Source of the DNA: Pedobacter helvus | GTDB taxonomy: Bacteria > Bacteroidota > Bacteroidia > Sphingobacteriales > Sphingobacteriaceae | Direction: 5' to 3' | Length of the DNA: 64,000 bases | NCBI RefSeq assembly: GCF_005925325.1 | Contig: NZ_SRMP01000001.1 | Span: 1 to 64,000 of the forward strand | Part shown: in pieces, positions 27,860-37,416 of the stretch | Position numbering within the stretch: the first letter of the stretch is position 1 | Layout: each line of letters begins with the position of its first letter | Made by a program: the position numbers and the translations under genes | The notes under the pieces: model-generated | What the model was told of the DNA's origin: nothing | What the model saw: only the letters and a program-made list of their open reading frames with translations | Database searches by the model: none

Positions 27860-28849
27860 ATGAACAATTTACACGCCCTAGCAGATCTTACGTTGCCGGC
27901 TTCTAAAAAGGAAAGCCAATTCTGTAAGGATGTGATTTCGGGACTTAGCGATACGCCCAAAAAACTACATTCAAAATATTTCTATGACGACAAGGGCGAT
28001 CAGCTCTTCCAACAAATCATGGCCATGCCAGAGTACTATCTCACCAGGGCAGAACTAGATATCTTTAGTAATCAAACCGCATCTTTAGCTCATGCGATAC
28101 AGATAGAGAAAGGTCCTTTCGATCTGATTGAACTTGGTGCGGGTGATGCTTCCAAATCGAAATTCCTACTCAGGTATCTAATAGAACAGCGGATAGACTT
28201 CACTTACCGACCTATAGATATTTCTGGTCATATTTTAAAAGAGCTTGAAGATAACTTAACCACCGCAATCCCTTCCCTGTCTATCCATAGTTTAGAGGGC
28301 GAATATTTTCAAATGTTGGAGGAAGCTACCAATAACTCACAACGTAGAAAAGTGGTTCTTTTTCTTGGTGGCAATATCGGCAATATGGAAATTGATCAGG
28401 CTTATACTTTTTGCAAAGATTTGCGCCATCGGCTAAATGCTGGTGATATTGTACTGATGGGCTTCGATCTAAAAAAAAATCCACATCAAATACTAGCAGC
28501 CTACAACGACCAACAAGGTATAACCGCCGCTTTTAATCTCAACCTACTTACCAGGATCAATAGGGAATTGGAAGGAAACCTCGATATTTCAAAATTTAGT
28601 CATTACCAACATTATGATCCTGTGACGGGTGCTTGCAGAAGCTTTTTGGTCAGTTTAGAAAATCAAAAAGCAATGGTTTGCGGAAATATTGTTTGCTTTG
28701 CCGAAAACGAACTAATCCATATGGAAGTTTCGCAAAAGTTCTCTAGAGATCAAATAGCGGATTTAGCCATGACCTCTGGCTTCATTAATCAACATTACCT
28801 AAACGATACCAACAACTGGTTTACCGACGTGATATGGATAGCAAATTGA
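27860..28849 (+). CDS. egtD: L-histidine N-alpha-methyltransferase EgtD
   Basis: A 329-residue SAM-dependent enzyme that trimethylates histidine to hercynine, the first step of ergothioneine synthesis. Family marks: LHSKYFYDDKGDQLFQQIMA, PEYYLTRAELDIF, the SAM loop LIELGAGDASKSKFLLRYL, and VLFLGGNIGNME. Start at 27860 chosen from the family N-terminus; the in-frame extension to a TTG at 27782 is not conserved. The stop overlaps the egtB start by 16 bases, so the pair is translationally coupled. Confidence 0.94.
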   Translation: MNNLHALADLTLPASKKESQFCKDVISGLSDTPKKLHSKYFYDDKGDQLFQQIMAMPEYYLTRAELDIFSNQTASLAHAIQIEKGPFDLIELGAGDASKSKFLLRYLIEQRIDFTYRPIDISGHILKELEDNLTTAIPSLSIHSLEGEYFQMLEEATNNSQRRKVVLFLGGNIGNMEIDQAYTFCKDLRHRLNAGDIVLMGFDLKKNPHQILAAYNDQQGITAAFNLNLLTRINRELEGNLDISKFSHYQHYDPVTGACRSFLVSLENQKAMVCGNIVCFAENELIHMEVSQKFSRDQIADLAMTSGFINQHYLNDTNNWFTDVIWIAN

Positions 28850-30030
28850 CCACACCTATTGCTCTTGAAGACGCAACTGAACTACTCAAAAGAAAATATG
28901 AATTAGTGCGGAAGCACACGGAAGCCATCTGTAAGCCACTAGCAATTGAAGATTATGTGGTACAACCTGTTGCAGATGTTAGCCCCCCAAAGTGGCATCT
29001 GGGACATTCCACCTGGTTCTTCGAAAACTTCGTTCTTCAACCCTATTTTAAAAACTACCAAGTTTTTGATCCACATTACAACTTTGTGTTCAATAGCTAT
29101 TACGAATCGGTAGGTGCACGAGTGATCCGTACTGACCGAGGTAATTTGAGCCGACCATCCGTAGCGGATATCTATCGCTATCGGGAGTATGTAGATCATC
29201 ATATGTCTTTGTTATTCGACAGCGGCACTATCACAAGTAAACTGCTACCTTTACTGGAACTGGGGCTAAACCATGAACAACAGCATCAGGAATTGCTCTA
29301 TACGGATATCAAATACATTCTTAGCCATAACCCGCTGTTTCCAGCGTACACCGAAGCAAAGATATTTGAAGATCGAGCTTACCAAACTGCTCAAATGTTA
29401 CACTTTCCCGAAGGTGTTTATGAAATTGGTTTTCAGGGCGAAGGATTTTGTTTCGACAATGAACTTGGACGACATAAAGTTTTTCTTCATGATTTTCAGA
29501 TTGCAGAAACACCTGTTACCAACGCAGAATATCTTGAATTTATTGAAGCAGGTGGATATAATGACTTTTTGTTTTGGCACTCTGAAGGATGGGATTGGGT
29601 GAAGCAGCAAAAGGCTTATGCACCTTTGTATTGGCATTGGATAGATGGAAGGTGGATGAACTACACACTAGCCGGATTAACAACAATTGCCATGGATGAG
29701 GCCGTTTGTCATATCAATTTCTACGAAGCATCTGCCTATGCGGCGTGGAAAGAAATGCGTTTGCCGACAGAAGCCGAATGGGAAATAGCTGCTCCCCATT
29801 TGGATTGGGGACAACGATGGGAATGGACCGAAAGCGCTTATCTTCCCTACCCTGGTTTTAAGAAAGCTGCCGGAGCTATCGGAGAATATAATGGTAAATT
29901 CATGGTGAACCAAATGGTTTTGAGAGGAAGCTCGGTGGCTACACCGATTGGTCATGCCCGTCAAACCTATCGAAATTTTTTCCATCCTAAACATCAATGG
30001 CAGTTTAGTGGGCTAAGGTTAGCGAAATAA
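28834..30030 (+). CDS. egtB: Ergothioneine biosynthesis sulfoxide synthase EgtB
   Basis: A 398-residue non-haem iron enzyme that joins hercynine to a thiol donor and oxidises the product to a sulfoxide. The N-terminal DinB-like half carries the likely iron ligands: His55 or His58 in WHLGHSTWFFE, and His147/His151 in LNHEQQHQELL. The C-terminal half is a formylglycine-generating-enzyme-like domain (MRLPTEAEWEIA and ending RQTYRNFFHPKHQWQFSGLRLAK). No egtA, egtC or egtE gene is adjacent, so whether the donor is cysteine or gamma-glutamylcysteine cannot be decided by context. The stop lies 1 base from the end of a convergent kinase gene. Confidence 0.93.
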   Translation: MDSKLTTPIALEDATELLKRKYELVRKHTEAICKPLAIEDYVVQPVADVSPPKWHLGHSTWFFENFVLQPYFKNYQVFDPHYNFVFNSYYESVGARVIRTDRGNLSRPSVADIYRYREYVDHHMSLLFDSGTITSKLLPLLELGLNHEQQHQELLYTDIKYILSHNPLFPAYTEAKIFEDRAYQTAQMLHFPEGVYEIGFQGEGFCFDNELGRHKVFLHDFQIAETPVTNAEYLEFIEAGGYNDFLFWHSEGWDWVKQQKAYAPLYWHWIDGRWMNYTLAGLTTIAMDEAVCHINFYEASAYAAWKEMRLPTEAEWEIAAPHLDWGQRWEWTESAYLPYPGFKKAAGAIGEYNGKFMVNQMVLRGSSVATPIGHARQTYRNFFHPKHQWQFSGLRLAK

Positions 30031-30031
30031 G

Positions 30032-32038
30032 CTAATTTTTCTCTTTCGGCAGTACAAAAGAAAATTTAATCTTATTTCCAATTAGATCGGCATGAAACGT
30101 ACCACCATTATTTTTAACATATTCCTTACATAATAACAATCCGAGGCCTACACCATGTTCGTTTTGAGTACCCGGTGTGGAAATGGCCATTTTTTCACCA
30201 ACTATGTTGTCCATGTCTATTTGCAGTTCATTTGCAATTTCGTTTTCTACGACAAAGCGTACACCTTCATTGGTAGATTGTATAACAAAAGAGATTTTTC
30301 CTGATAAGGGCGTGAATTTAATGGCATTATCGATCAGGTTCCTTAATACAAGATTAATTTGATTTCGATCTGCGTAAACCATACCGTTCCTCTCAATATG
30401 CTGCTCAAGGCAAATACTTTTCTTTTTGGCTAGCGGAAGATAAAGTAATAGCAGTTCGTCTAATGATGTCTTCAACTCAAAGTTTTGCATTTCAGTTACC
30501 GATCCTTTCATTTGGCTTTGCGCCCAATGCAATAAATTGTTCAAGGTATTATTGATGGATTCTACCGTCTTTTTATTTTCTGCGAGTAGCGTACGTAACT
30601 CATCTGGCGTGAGCAACTGCATGTCGCTTAGCGATAAAATTCCCAGCAAACTGTTCAGTGGGCTTCTCAAATCGTGTGCAATGATAGAGAACAATTTATT
30701 TTTAACGGCATCGGTTTCCTCCAACTTATTGATGGTGTTATTCAGTTGCAATGTCCGTTCGTTTACGCTTTCTTCCAATCGTTGGTTCTGTGTTTTGATC
30801 AATAACAAGTTTTCATCCCTAGCCTGTTGTTCGGCCCTCATGATCACTTTGTACCTATCGCCCAACGCAAACGAAAGCAACAGTAACTCTATGGTAGAAC
30901 CAATTGGCACGAGCTGGATAGTGAATTCATTTGACGGAACTACACCTGCCAAACTCAAGGTAACAATAGCCACGGTTACCCAAATAAAGAACCACGCCAA
31001 GATATAATATTTTGCAGGTTTGTGTCCGTTTCTGTAGGCAAGTACTCCCGCAATCCATGCCATCACCGCTACTGTAACAGTTAATAATTGTGCAATAACT
31101 GCAGCGATATGCTTAAAACCTGTAATGCTTACGAAGAAAAGAACAACACCAAAACCACCAATCACGTAAAAAAACTTGATCATTTTTGGAGCTGTTCGTT
31201 TGAGATGTAAAAACCTATTGCAGAATAATAGCGAGGTTACTACCGAAAGACTTAAAAATACATGTGGATGTTTATTGAGGATAATCCTAAGCTCATCGCC
31301 AAAGATAAAACCATAACCTCTGATGTAGATCAATAAGTAGCTGGATAAGGTGAGCACATACAATACGTAATAAAGATAGGTAACATCCTTTATACTGATG
31401 AACAAGAACAGATTAAACAGCAGTAAACCTATCAATAAGCCGATGTAAATGTACTCTATACCTAACTTCATTTCTTGACCTGTCATTACGCTTTCGGCCG
31501 TAGCCAGCTTAATCGGAGCCAGTAATATATTGTTGGTTTTCAGCCTTAAATAAATTGTTTTCTCCTCAGCTTTGGCAGCTATTGGAAGGTTCAATAGAAA
31601 ATTGTTGCGGATCAGCACATTAGGTTTTCCAATCCGAAGGCATCCCGTTTCAAAATTGACAGTATTATCCGATCTATCTGTTACAAAAGCATCAATATAT
31701 TCAATGTTCGGTGCATCAATAATTAGGTAGACCGGTAAGTGAGGCCGAGCAGCATATCGAATCTTTATCCACCAAGCGGAAGAGGTGTTGCCAAAATTTA
31801 GAATTTCCTGTTTTCCTTTTGAAAAAGCAGTGTCGTTAAGTGCTTTGATATCTGATAAAGCTAACTTACCGCTTTTGTCTTCAAGGTAATGAAGTTGTTC
31901 ACCTATATTTTTATAACTGAAATCGTTGACCGCTTGCCCTTGGCAAAATGCAGAAGAAAATACAAAGAGAAAGATGCTTACCACAGAAAAGTAATGAACT
32001 TTTAGTTGGAAACAATTTCTCTTTAGGGTACGGCGCAT
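30032..32038 (-). CDS. 7TMR-DISM sensor histidine kinase
   Basis: A 668-residue membrane kinase. A signal peptide (to about residue 33) leads to an extracellular 7TMR-DISMED2 jelly-roll (about 45-180; KIRYAARPHLPVYLIIDAPN), then seven membrane helices (about 195-400), a coiled coil, and the transmitter. The phospho-accepting His455 is in IIAHDLRSPLNSLLG, the N box is LVLRNLIDNAIKFTPLSG, and the G box is HGVGLGLLLCKEYVKNNGG. DISMED2 domains are thought to bind carbohydrate or similar ligands. No response regulator gene is adjacent, so its partner is unknown. It ends head-on with egtB. Confidence 0.93.
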   Translation of the reverse strand: MRRTLKRNCFQLKVHYFSVVSIFLFVFSSAFCQGQAVNDFSYKNIGEQLHYLEDKSGKLALSDIKALNDTAFSKGKQEILNFGNTSSAWWIKIRYAARPHLPVYLIIDAPNIEYIDAFVTDRSDNTVNFETGCLRIGKPNVLIRNNFLLNLPIAAKAEEKTIYLRLKTNNILLAPIKLATAESVMTGQEMKLGIEYIYIGLLIGLLLFNLFLFISIKDVTYLYYVLYVLTLSSYLLIYIRGYGFIFGDELRIILNKHPHVFLSLSVVTSLLFCNRFLHLKRTAPKMIKFFYVIGGFGVVLFFVSITGFKHIAAVIAQLLTVTVAVMAWIAGVLAYRNGHKPAKYYILAWFFIWVTVAIVTLSLAGVVPSNEFTIQLVPIGSTIELLLLSFALGDRYKVIMRAEQQARDENLLLIKTQNQRLEESVNERTLQLNNTINKLEETDAVKNKLFSIIAHDLRSPLNSLLGILSLSDMQLLTPDELRTLLAENKKTVESINNTLNNLLHWAQSQMKGSVTEMQNFELKTSLDELLLLYLPLAKKKSICLEQHIERNGMVYADRNQINLVLRNLIDNAIKFTPLSGKISFVIQSTNEGVRFVVENEIANELQIDMDNIVGEKMAISTPGTQNEHGVGLGLLLCKEYVKNNGGTFHADLIGNKIKFSFVLPKEKN

Positions 32039-32138
32039 TAAACAATCGGTGTAAAACCAAAAATAACGAATACCGATGAAAAAACATATTTAAACTCCGC
32101 ATTTAACAAATAGGCTAAAATGGTGCGCTTGTTTATTT

Positions 32139-32189
32139 GTTCATTTGTTCATTGGGTTAATTGTGTAATTGGTTAATCGATTAACTAGG
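32139..32189. repeat. Left copy of an imperfect 51-bp direct repeat
   Basis: The sequence beginning GTTCATTTGTTCATTGGG and running to TTAACTAGG matches 45279-45329 with about nine differences in 51 bases. The pair flanks the SusC/SusD operon. It is rich in GTTAAT units. Confidence 0.6.
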
Positions 32190-32231
32190 CATTAGGAATT
32201 AGTCGCTAGGGATTAGCCGACTAGATAATGA

Positions 32232-33332
32232 TTAGTTCACAGCCTTTGTTTGCTTTATTGCGTTTAATATCCCCTCAGCAATTCTAACAAAACCTAAATC
32301 GGTTAAGTGGGTACCATCTATGGTGGCTTCGTGGTCATCTCCTATTAAACCTTTTGCAGAAACATAATAAAGATTCGGAAATTTCTCAGCTTTCAACTGC
32401 TGATAAACTTTATAGATACTTTCGTTCTGTTCACGTACATTATTACCTACAGACAAATCGAAGTAACCATTTTCTCGGATTACACTTTCTACCAAAACAA
32501 TAGGTATGTGAGGTTTTTGGCTTCTCAAATACTTTATAAAGGGTAAGGCACGTTCATCTACCTGCGCAGCAGTTTGGTTCGGAATGCAATCTAACACATA
32601 ACAATCTGCTGTAACGGTGGCCAAATATTTGGCCAGTTCGATCTCCATTTTTGCGCTACCACTAAAGCCCAGGTTAATCACATCTACACCTAACTTTCGT
32701 TGTAGAATTGCCGGATAAGCCATTCCGGGTCTACTTGCAGATGCGCCCTGTACAATACTTGACCCATAAACTACCACCCTTTTAGATTGGTTAACTCGAG
32801 GCTGTTTAGCTGCAGATATCTTCGAATTTTTATCAACTCCAATTTTCAACTCCCGAACAGAATTATACAATGGTAAGTACAACATCATTTGCTTTGTTGT
32901 CGTGTCCATATTGCTTACCACCACCTGATTTTGCTCCAAAACAGATCGTTCTGGCCTCGCAGCACTTACATATTGCCATTTACCATCCTTAAAAGCATAA
33001 AGATCTAAGCCGCTATGGCTAATTGGGGTCATATTTGCATGATATTTATCTTGTGCTAATTTCCATTTAACCGCAATGGTAGATGAATTGGTTTCGAAAA
33101 GAATGGCAATACCAGCACTATTGAATGCCAAACCTTGTACCGCTTTAGGCATCGGTAAAAGGTCGGCAGAATCAATTCGCTGAAATGGCTGAACAGTTTG
33201 TTTAGCCTTCCCTAAAAGGATTAGGTTTTGTACGCCAACATATTTTAAACTTTTTTGAGCATAGCTTGTGTGAACAAGAACCAAAAGCAACAAAGAAATA
33301 GCCAATTGCTTTCCTTTATCATCAAATTTCAT
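32232..33332 (-). CDS. Secreted SGNH/GDSL hydrolase with GxDLY N-terminal domain
   Basis: A 366-residue exported esterase-type hydrolase, last gene of the SusC/SusD operon. The signal peptide ends at TSYAQ-K. Residues about 30-165 form the jelly-roll seen ahead of this SGNH group, including the naming motif GLDLYAF. Catalytic blocks: block I GSSIVQGASASRPG (Ser nucleophile), block II GFSGSAKME, block V DGTHLTDLGF (Asp and His). Relatives remove acetyl or other acyl groups from sugars, so it may deacylate the glycan acted on by the GH20 next door; this is inferred from context. Confidence 0.9.
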   Translation of the reverse strand: MKFDDKGKQLAISLLLLVLVHTSYAQKSLKYVGVQNLILLGKAKQTVQPFQRIDSADLLPMPKAVQGLAFNSAGIAILFETNSSTIAVKWKLAQDKYHANMTPISHSGLDLYAFKDGKWQYVSAARPERSVLEQNQVVVSNMDTTTKQMMLYLPLYNSVRELKIGVDKNSKISAAKQPRVNQSKRVVVYGSSIVQGASASRPGMAYPAILQRKLGVDVINLGFSGSAKMEIELAKYLATVTADCYVLDCIPNQTAAQVDERALPFIKYLRSQKPHIPIVLVESVIRENGYFDLSVGNNVREQNESIYKVYQQLKAEKFPNLYYVSAKGLIGDDHEATIDGTHLTDLGFVRIAEGILNAIKQTKAVN

Positions 33333-33399
33333 AACTATTTGGGTTTAAGATTAATGTATAATGAATTGTACTAACTATTTCTTTGAGCTTCTTTAAATC

Positions 33400-35259
33400 C
33401 TACTTGGCGGCTTTATTGCTCAATATCGCGGTAGTGGTAATGCTTCGTTTTCCTGATCGCGTAACTACTACGCATTTCAGTTGTCTTTCTTCACCTGCTG
33501 GCACAACAACTTTAAATGTTTTGCTATATAAATTATCCATTTCAGTTGGTATGTAGCCATTTAAACTATAATATACCGTTGCTCCTGCCACCGATGGTTG
33601 AAGCGTAAACTCAAATTCCTTTCCATTATACACTTTATTTTCTATACCAATCACCTCAGGCACTCGGTACATTTCTCCAGTTTGATCATAAGCTTGCAAG
33701 TGTTTAGGCACCCTCACTTTCGAAAAGCTCTCCCAATCTTTGTTTTCTAATTTGGTCCAAGCTATTTCTGCCAAGCCATAAATTCGTGGGAATATATGGT
33801 ACCTAGCCTTTGCCGGGGTTTTGATATATTCTGTCCAAAGATTGGCTTGCACACCAATAATGTACTTTTGCTTATCGGCAGCCAAAGTATCAATGGTAGG
33901 GTTAAAGAAATATACATTTTTTAAGGATGAATGACGCGTTGGTCCTGAACTTATCGTTAATGGTTCTTCGTTAGAAACCGCCTCACGATGGTCTAAGTAC
34001 AAATGCGAGCTTGGCACCATAATTACATCATGGCCTTGATTTGCCGCAGCGATACCGCCTTTCACTCCTCGCCAGCCCATTACAGTAGCATTGGGAGCTA
34101 AACCACCTTCTAAAATCTCATCCCAACCAATAATTTTACGACCTTTTCCGTTCAAATATTTCTCAATACGTTGTACAAAGTACGATTGTAATTCATGCTC
34201 ATCTTTCAAGTTATTATCCTTGATACGCTTTTGGCAATGTATACAGGTTTTCCATTTTGCCTTCGGACTTTCATCACCACCGATGTGAATATAGGTAGAA
34301 GGAAATAAAGCAAGCACCTCATCTAAAACATCCTGTAAAAAAGTGAAAGTACCTTCCTTTCCTGCACAATATACATCCTCAAAAATTCCCCATTTCATTG
34401 CCGCTTTATACGGACCAGGATTATCTCCGCATCCAAACTCTGGATAAGCTGATAAAGCTGCTAAAGAGTGCCCAGGCAATTCAATCTCGGGAATTACGGT
34501 AATATATTTAGAGGCCGCATAACACACAATTTCTTTAACTTCTTCTTGCGTATAGTAACCTTTGTAGGGCACACCATCGTATAAATGCTCTTTATCCTTC
34601 AAATGATTTAGTAGCGTACCTTCCCTGCTAGAAGCTACGCTCGCCAATTTTGGATATTTCTTAATCTCAATTCTCCATCCTTGGTCTTCGGTTAAATGCC
34701 AGTGAAAGTAATTGAGTTTGTAGGCCGCCATCACATCAATATAAGATTTGATAAATTCCATCGGAAAATAATGACGTCCAACATCTAACATTAAACCACG
34801 ATATTTGTACCGGGGTTCATCTTTAATCGCTACAAAAGGCAATGCATTGTCATTTGCACCTGCAATAATTTGAGCTAAGGTTTGCAAACCGTAAAAAATA
34901 CCTCGCTCATTCGAAGACAAAATCCGGATACCATTTGCATCAATATTTAAATGATAGCCATCTTGAATGATATTGGCATTGGGCTGTAACACTAAATCTA
35001 CTTTTTGATTTTGACTAAGAGAAGTCCCTCTTTTCACCTGACCTAACACTTGCTTTGCAAACTGATTAATGCTTGCAGGTGGCGTTTTAAAACCTTTCAA
35101 ATTTGTTAAAGCTTTGGCTGATAGTTTAAAAGTTCCAGCTTTTAATTCTACGTGATTAGGTTGAGGGATGATTGCTAGAGGACTATGCTGTGCATTTACG
35201 ATATTGACAAGTGCGCAAACAAACAATCCGGCTACAGCTAGTTTCAATTTATTTATCAT
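33400..35259 (-). CDS. Beta-N-acetylhexosaminidase, GH20
   Basis: A 619-residue secreted glycosidase removing terminal GlcNAc or GalNAc. Signal peptide to about VNAQ (residue 24); GH20b-like domain to about 145; catalytic barrel from YKYRGLMLDVGRHYFP. The catalytic Asp329-Glu330 pair is in HIGGDESPKAKW, with the retaining substrate-assisted mechanism known for the family. The barrel ends near 500 and is followed by a small beta domain with NGYIPTEMDNLY, as in other Bacteroidota GH20 enzymes. It lies 67 bases upstream of the SGNH gene in the same operon. Confidence 0.95.
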   Translation of the reverse strand: MINKLKLAVAGLFVCALVNIVNAQHSPLAIIPQPNHVELKAGTFKLSAKALTNLKGFKTPPASINQFAKQVLGQVKRGTSLSQNQKVDLVLQPNANIIQDGYHLNIDANGIRILSSNERGIFYGLQTLAQIIAGANDNALPFVAIKDEPRYKYRGLMLDVGRHYFPMEFIKSYIDVMAAYKLNYFHWHLTEDQGWRIEIKKYPKLASVASSREGTLLNHLKDKEHLYDGVPYKGYYTQEEVKEIVCYAASKYITVIPEIELPGHSLAALSAYPEFGCGDNPGPYKAAMKWGIFEDVYCAGKEGTFTFLQDVLDEVLALFPSTYIHIGGDESPKAKWKTCIHCQKRIKDNNLKDEHELQSYFVQRIEKYLNGKGRKIIGWDEILEGGLAPNATVMGWRGVKGGIAAANQGHDVIMVPSSHLYLDHREAVSNEEPLTISSGPTRHSSLKNVYFFNPTIDTLAADKQKYIIGVQANLWTEYIKTPAKARYHIFPRIYGLAEIAWTKLENKDWESFSKVRVPKHLQAYDQTGEMYRVPEVIGIENKVYNGKEFEFTLQPSVAGATVYYSLNGYIPTEMDNLYSKTFKVVVPAGEERQLKCVVVTRSGKRSITTTAILSNKAAK

Positions 35260-35332
35260 TATTTGATTAGTTGGTTGTTGATAGAAACATTGCGATGCCA
35301 GTTATTAGCACCGCAATGTCTTCGTTAAATTA

Positions 35333-37405
35333 CTACTTATTGTATTTTAAAGAAATATGACCGAAGTAAACTGCCACGGCACTATTATAAGTACCTCCAA
35401 CATCACTGGTTGGGCTACCTACATTTCTATTTTTAGCTTTAATTCTAATGTAAACCTCATTCTGACCTAATGCAGCAGTCGGCAGATTAAAATTCATCAC
35501 CTTGTAACCAGAAACCTGTGTTAGCAAGGTACTGGTCCAGTTTACCACGTCTTGGAAGGTAAAATCACTTACAGCATTCCAAGTGCCAGCATCCATATTG
35601 CCTTGGGTAGACCACTCAATAGCCCATTCTCTAGGCGCACCTTGTGCTACAAAACCTTCTATTTGTAAAGAAACCTGCTTGGTTATATTGGCTGTAGAAA
35701 CTTTTAACACTATGCCTCCACCTCTATTTTTGGTGGTATTCCATAAACCTCTAGTAGCAAAAGCACCATTGGTTACCGCACCCTTTGCACCGGTTGGGTC
35801 TGGAATTAGGGCATTGAAATCATTGGTTCCATAAATACCGGCAGCCGCTGTATAGTTTAAATCCGCAAAATCGGTATGGCTAAATTTACCGGCACCAATA
35901 GTTGGCGTTAACGGGTTGCTCGCCAAGGTAGCTCCGGTTTGTAATTCACTTCTGAACCTATCCCATTCTACCAAAACAGTTGAAAAACCTTGGTTTCTAT
36001 CGTTATTTAGCTGGATATCTTCTTGCGCCATGTGGCGGATAGCATATTTACCTATATTGCCGCCGTAACGAGCCATCGTTTCGTAAACAACTATACCGCT
36101 AATGGTACCGGAACCTTGTGGCACCTGCACACCATTACGACGATAAGCAACTCCACTGTTAGTAAGCATGTACATGCTATTTCCGTTAATGTCCCTAATG
36201 TTAGTTGGATAACAATCCATTCTGAACTCGTAACCTTCGTTGATATTGTAGTACGAACCGTTGGATACCGAAATCTCTACATCTTTTAACTTTACGTAAG
36301 TGTAAACATCGTTATCAACCAAGTCTTTCATGTAAACTTCCCTAGCTACCAAAGGTGTCGGGCTATCCACTTTTTCCATCACATTTAACGACGGCATATC
36401 TGAAATGGTAGTGGTTGACGGATTGGTAGTTTTAGTGATAATGGTGTTTTTTAGCCATAATTTCACTTTCTCGTTTCTGCTGAAGATATGGTCGCCAGGC
36501 GTTTTCATCCTTAACCTTAAACCAGATTTGCCATCTAAACTTTGAACGTAGACCGTGATACCATTTTCGGTTTTATCAATCACGTGTTTATTGCTTGGCG
36601 AGTTAGGATTTAAAGCGGTATTTGGATTTCCTTTATCTACCGTAACAATACCTTCAATGTAGATATCCTCGGTTACTGTACCTGCAGCTAATGATTTCAC
36701 ATAGGCAAAATCTTTTAAAACTGCATTTTGATATTCACCTACCGGACTTTGGCTAATCAATATCGAATCTTTAACGGTGGTGCCCATGGCATCTAGGTAA
36801 GATAGCCTTAACATAGCCTCTCTTGATTGTGGCGAGGTACTTGCCGCCACGTTGATGAGCATGTAATTACCATCGAAAGTTACCTCACCTATCCAATTAC
36901 TTTGTGCAGCGGTTTTATAAACTAACTCTCTTTTAATGGCTTCAAAAGGCACATTGGTGGTCAATACGGTTTTCATTTTTCCAGTACCGGCAACGGCATT
37001 CATGTTGGCGTCTACAATGTTAATGGTAGGTGTTAAGCCTCGCTGCTGAATGATAACTGTATCTGTTTTGCCCTTGGCTTTTACATAAATTTCTACCGAA
37101 CGTGGTAAATTACCTTTGTTGGATGTTACCGTAGCTAAAAAATCAGATTTTCCAGTCCCTGTAGTTTTGTCTAGTTTTAACCAGTCGTTGGCTTTTGCTG
37201 CAACTTCCCAAGTATCATCAGCATAAACCTGTATTCTTGTGGTGGCTGCAGAGTCTGCAATTTTTACAATACGAGCGTTAAGCGATAAATCGGTGTTAAA
37301 AGCAACTAGTTCTTGTTTTTTACAACCCCAAATGGTAACAAGCACCACTAATGAGCACAAAGCTAATTGTGCATATATTTTTTGTGAAAATAAAAAGCTT
37401 TTCAT
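35333..37405 (-). CDS. BACON/DUF5689 surface lipoprotein
   Basis: A 690-residue probable cell-surface lipoprotein. The hydrophobic signal ends in VTIWGCKK with the lipidated Cys near residue 28. Residues about 35-230 contain two BACON-like Ig domains (DDTWEVAAKANDWLKLDKTT ... VIIQQRG, then LLSYLDAMGTTVKDSILISQ-type strands). Next comes a DUF5689-like module (DFAYVKSLAAGTVTEDIYIE, ITVYVQSLDGKSGLRLRM) and a C-terminal carbohydrate-binding-like domain from about 480. BACON domains are found in glycan-binding and mucin-associated proteins, and DUF5689 proteins often accompany SusC/SusD. It is likely the glycan-binding helper of this operon. Confidence 0.75.
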   Translation of the reverse strand: MKSFLFSQKIYAQLALCSLVVLVTIWGCKKQELVAFNTDLSLNARIVKIADSAATTRIQVYADDTWEVAAKANDWLKLDKTTGTGKSDFLATVTSNKGNLPRSVEIYVKAKGKTDTVIIQQRGLTPTINIVDANMNAVAGTGKMKTVLTTNVPFEAIKRELVYKTAAQSNWIGEVTFDGNYMLINVAASTSPQSREAMLRLSYLDAMGTTVKDSILISQSPVGEYQNAVLKDFAYVKSLAAGTVTEDIYIEGIVTVDKGNPNTALNPNSPSNKHVIDKTENGITVYVQSLDGKSGLRLRMKTPGDHIFSRNEKVKLWLKNTIITKTTNPSTTTISDMPSLNVMEKVDSPTPLVAREVYMKDLVDNDVYTYVKLKDVEISVSNGSYYNINEGYEFRMDCYPTNIRDINGNSMYMLTNSGVAYRRNGVQVPQGSGTISGIVVYETMARYGGNIGKYAIRHMAQEDIQLNNDRNQGFSTVLVEWDRFRSELQTGATLASNPLTPTIGAGKFSHTDFADLNYTAAAGIYGTNDFNALIPDPTGAKGAVTNGAFATRGLWNTTKNRGGGIVLKVSTANITKQVSLQIEGFVAQGAPREWAIEWSTQGNMDAGTWNAVSDFTFQDVVNWTSTLLTQVSGYKVMNFNLPTAALGQNEVYIRIKAKNRNVGSPTSDVGGTYNSAVAVYFGHISLKYNK

Positions 37406-37416
37406 AACGCTTGTGT

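Noticed and set aside
30537..31007. 156-codon plus-strand ORF
   Set aside because: It is antisense to the membrane and transmitter part of the 7TMR-DISM kinase; rich in Ser and Leu as expected of a shadow.
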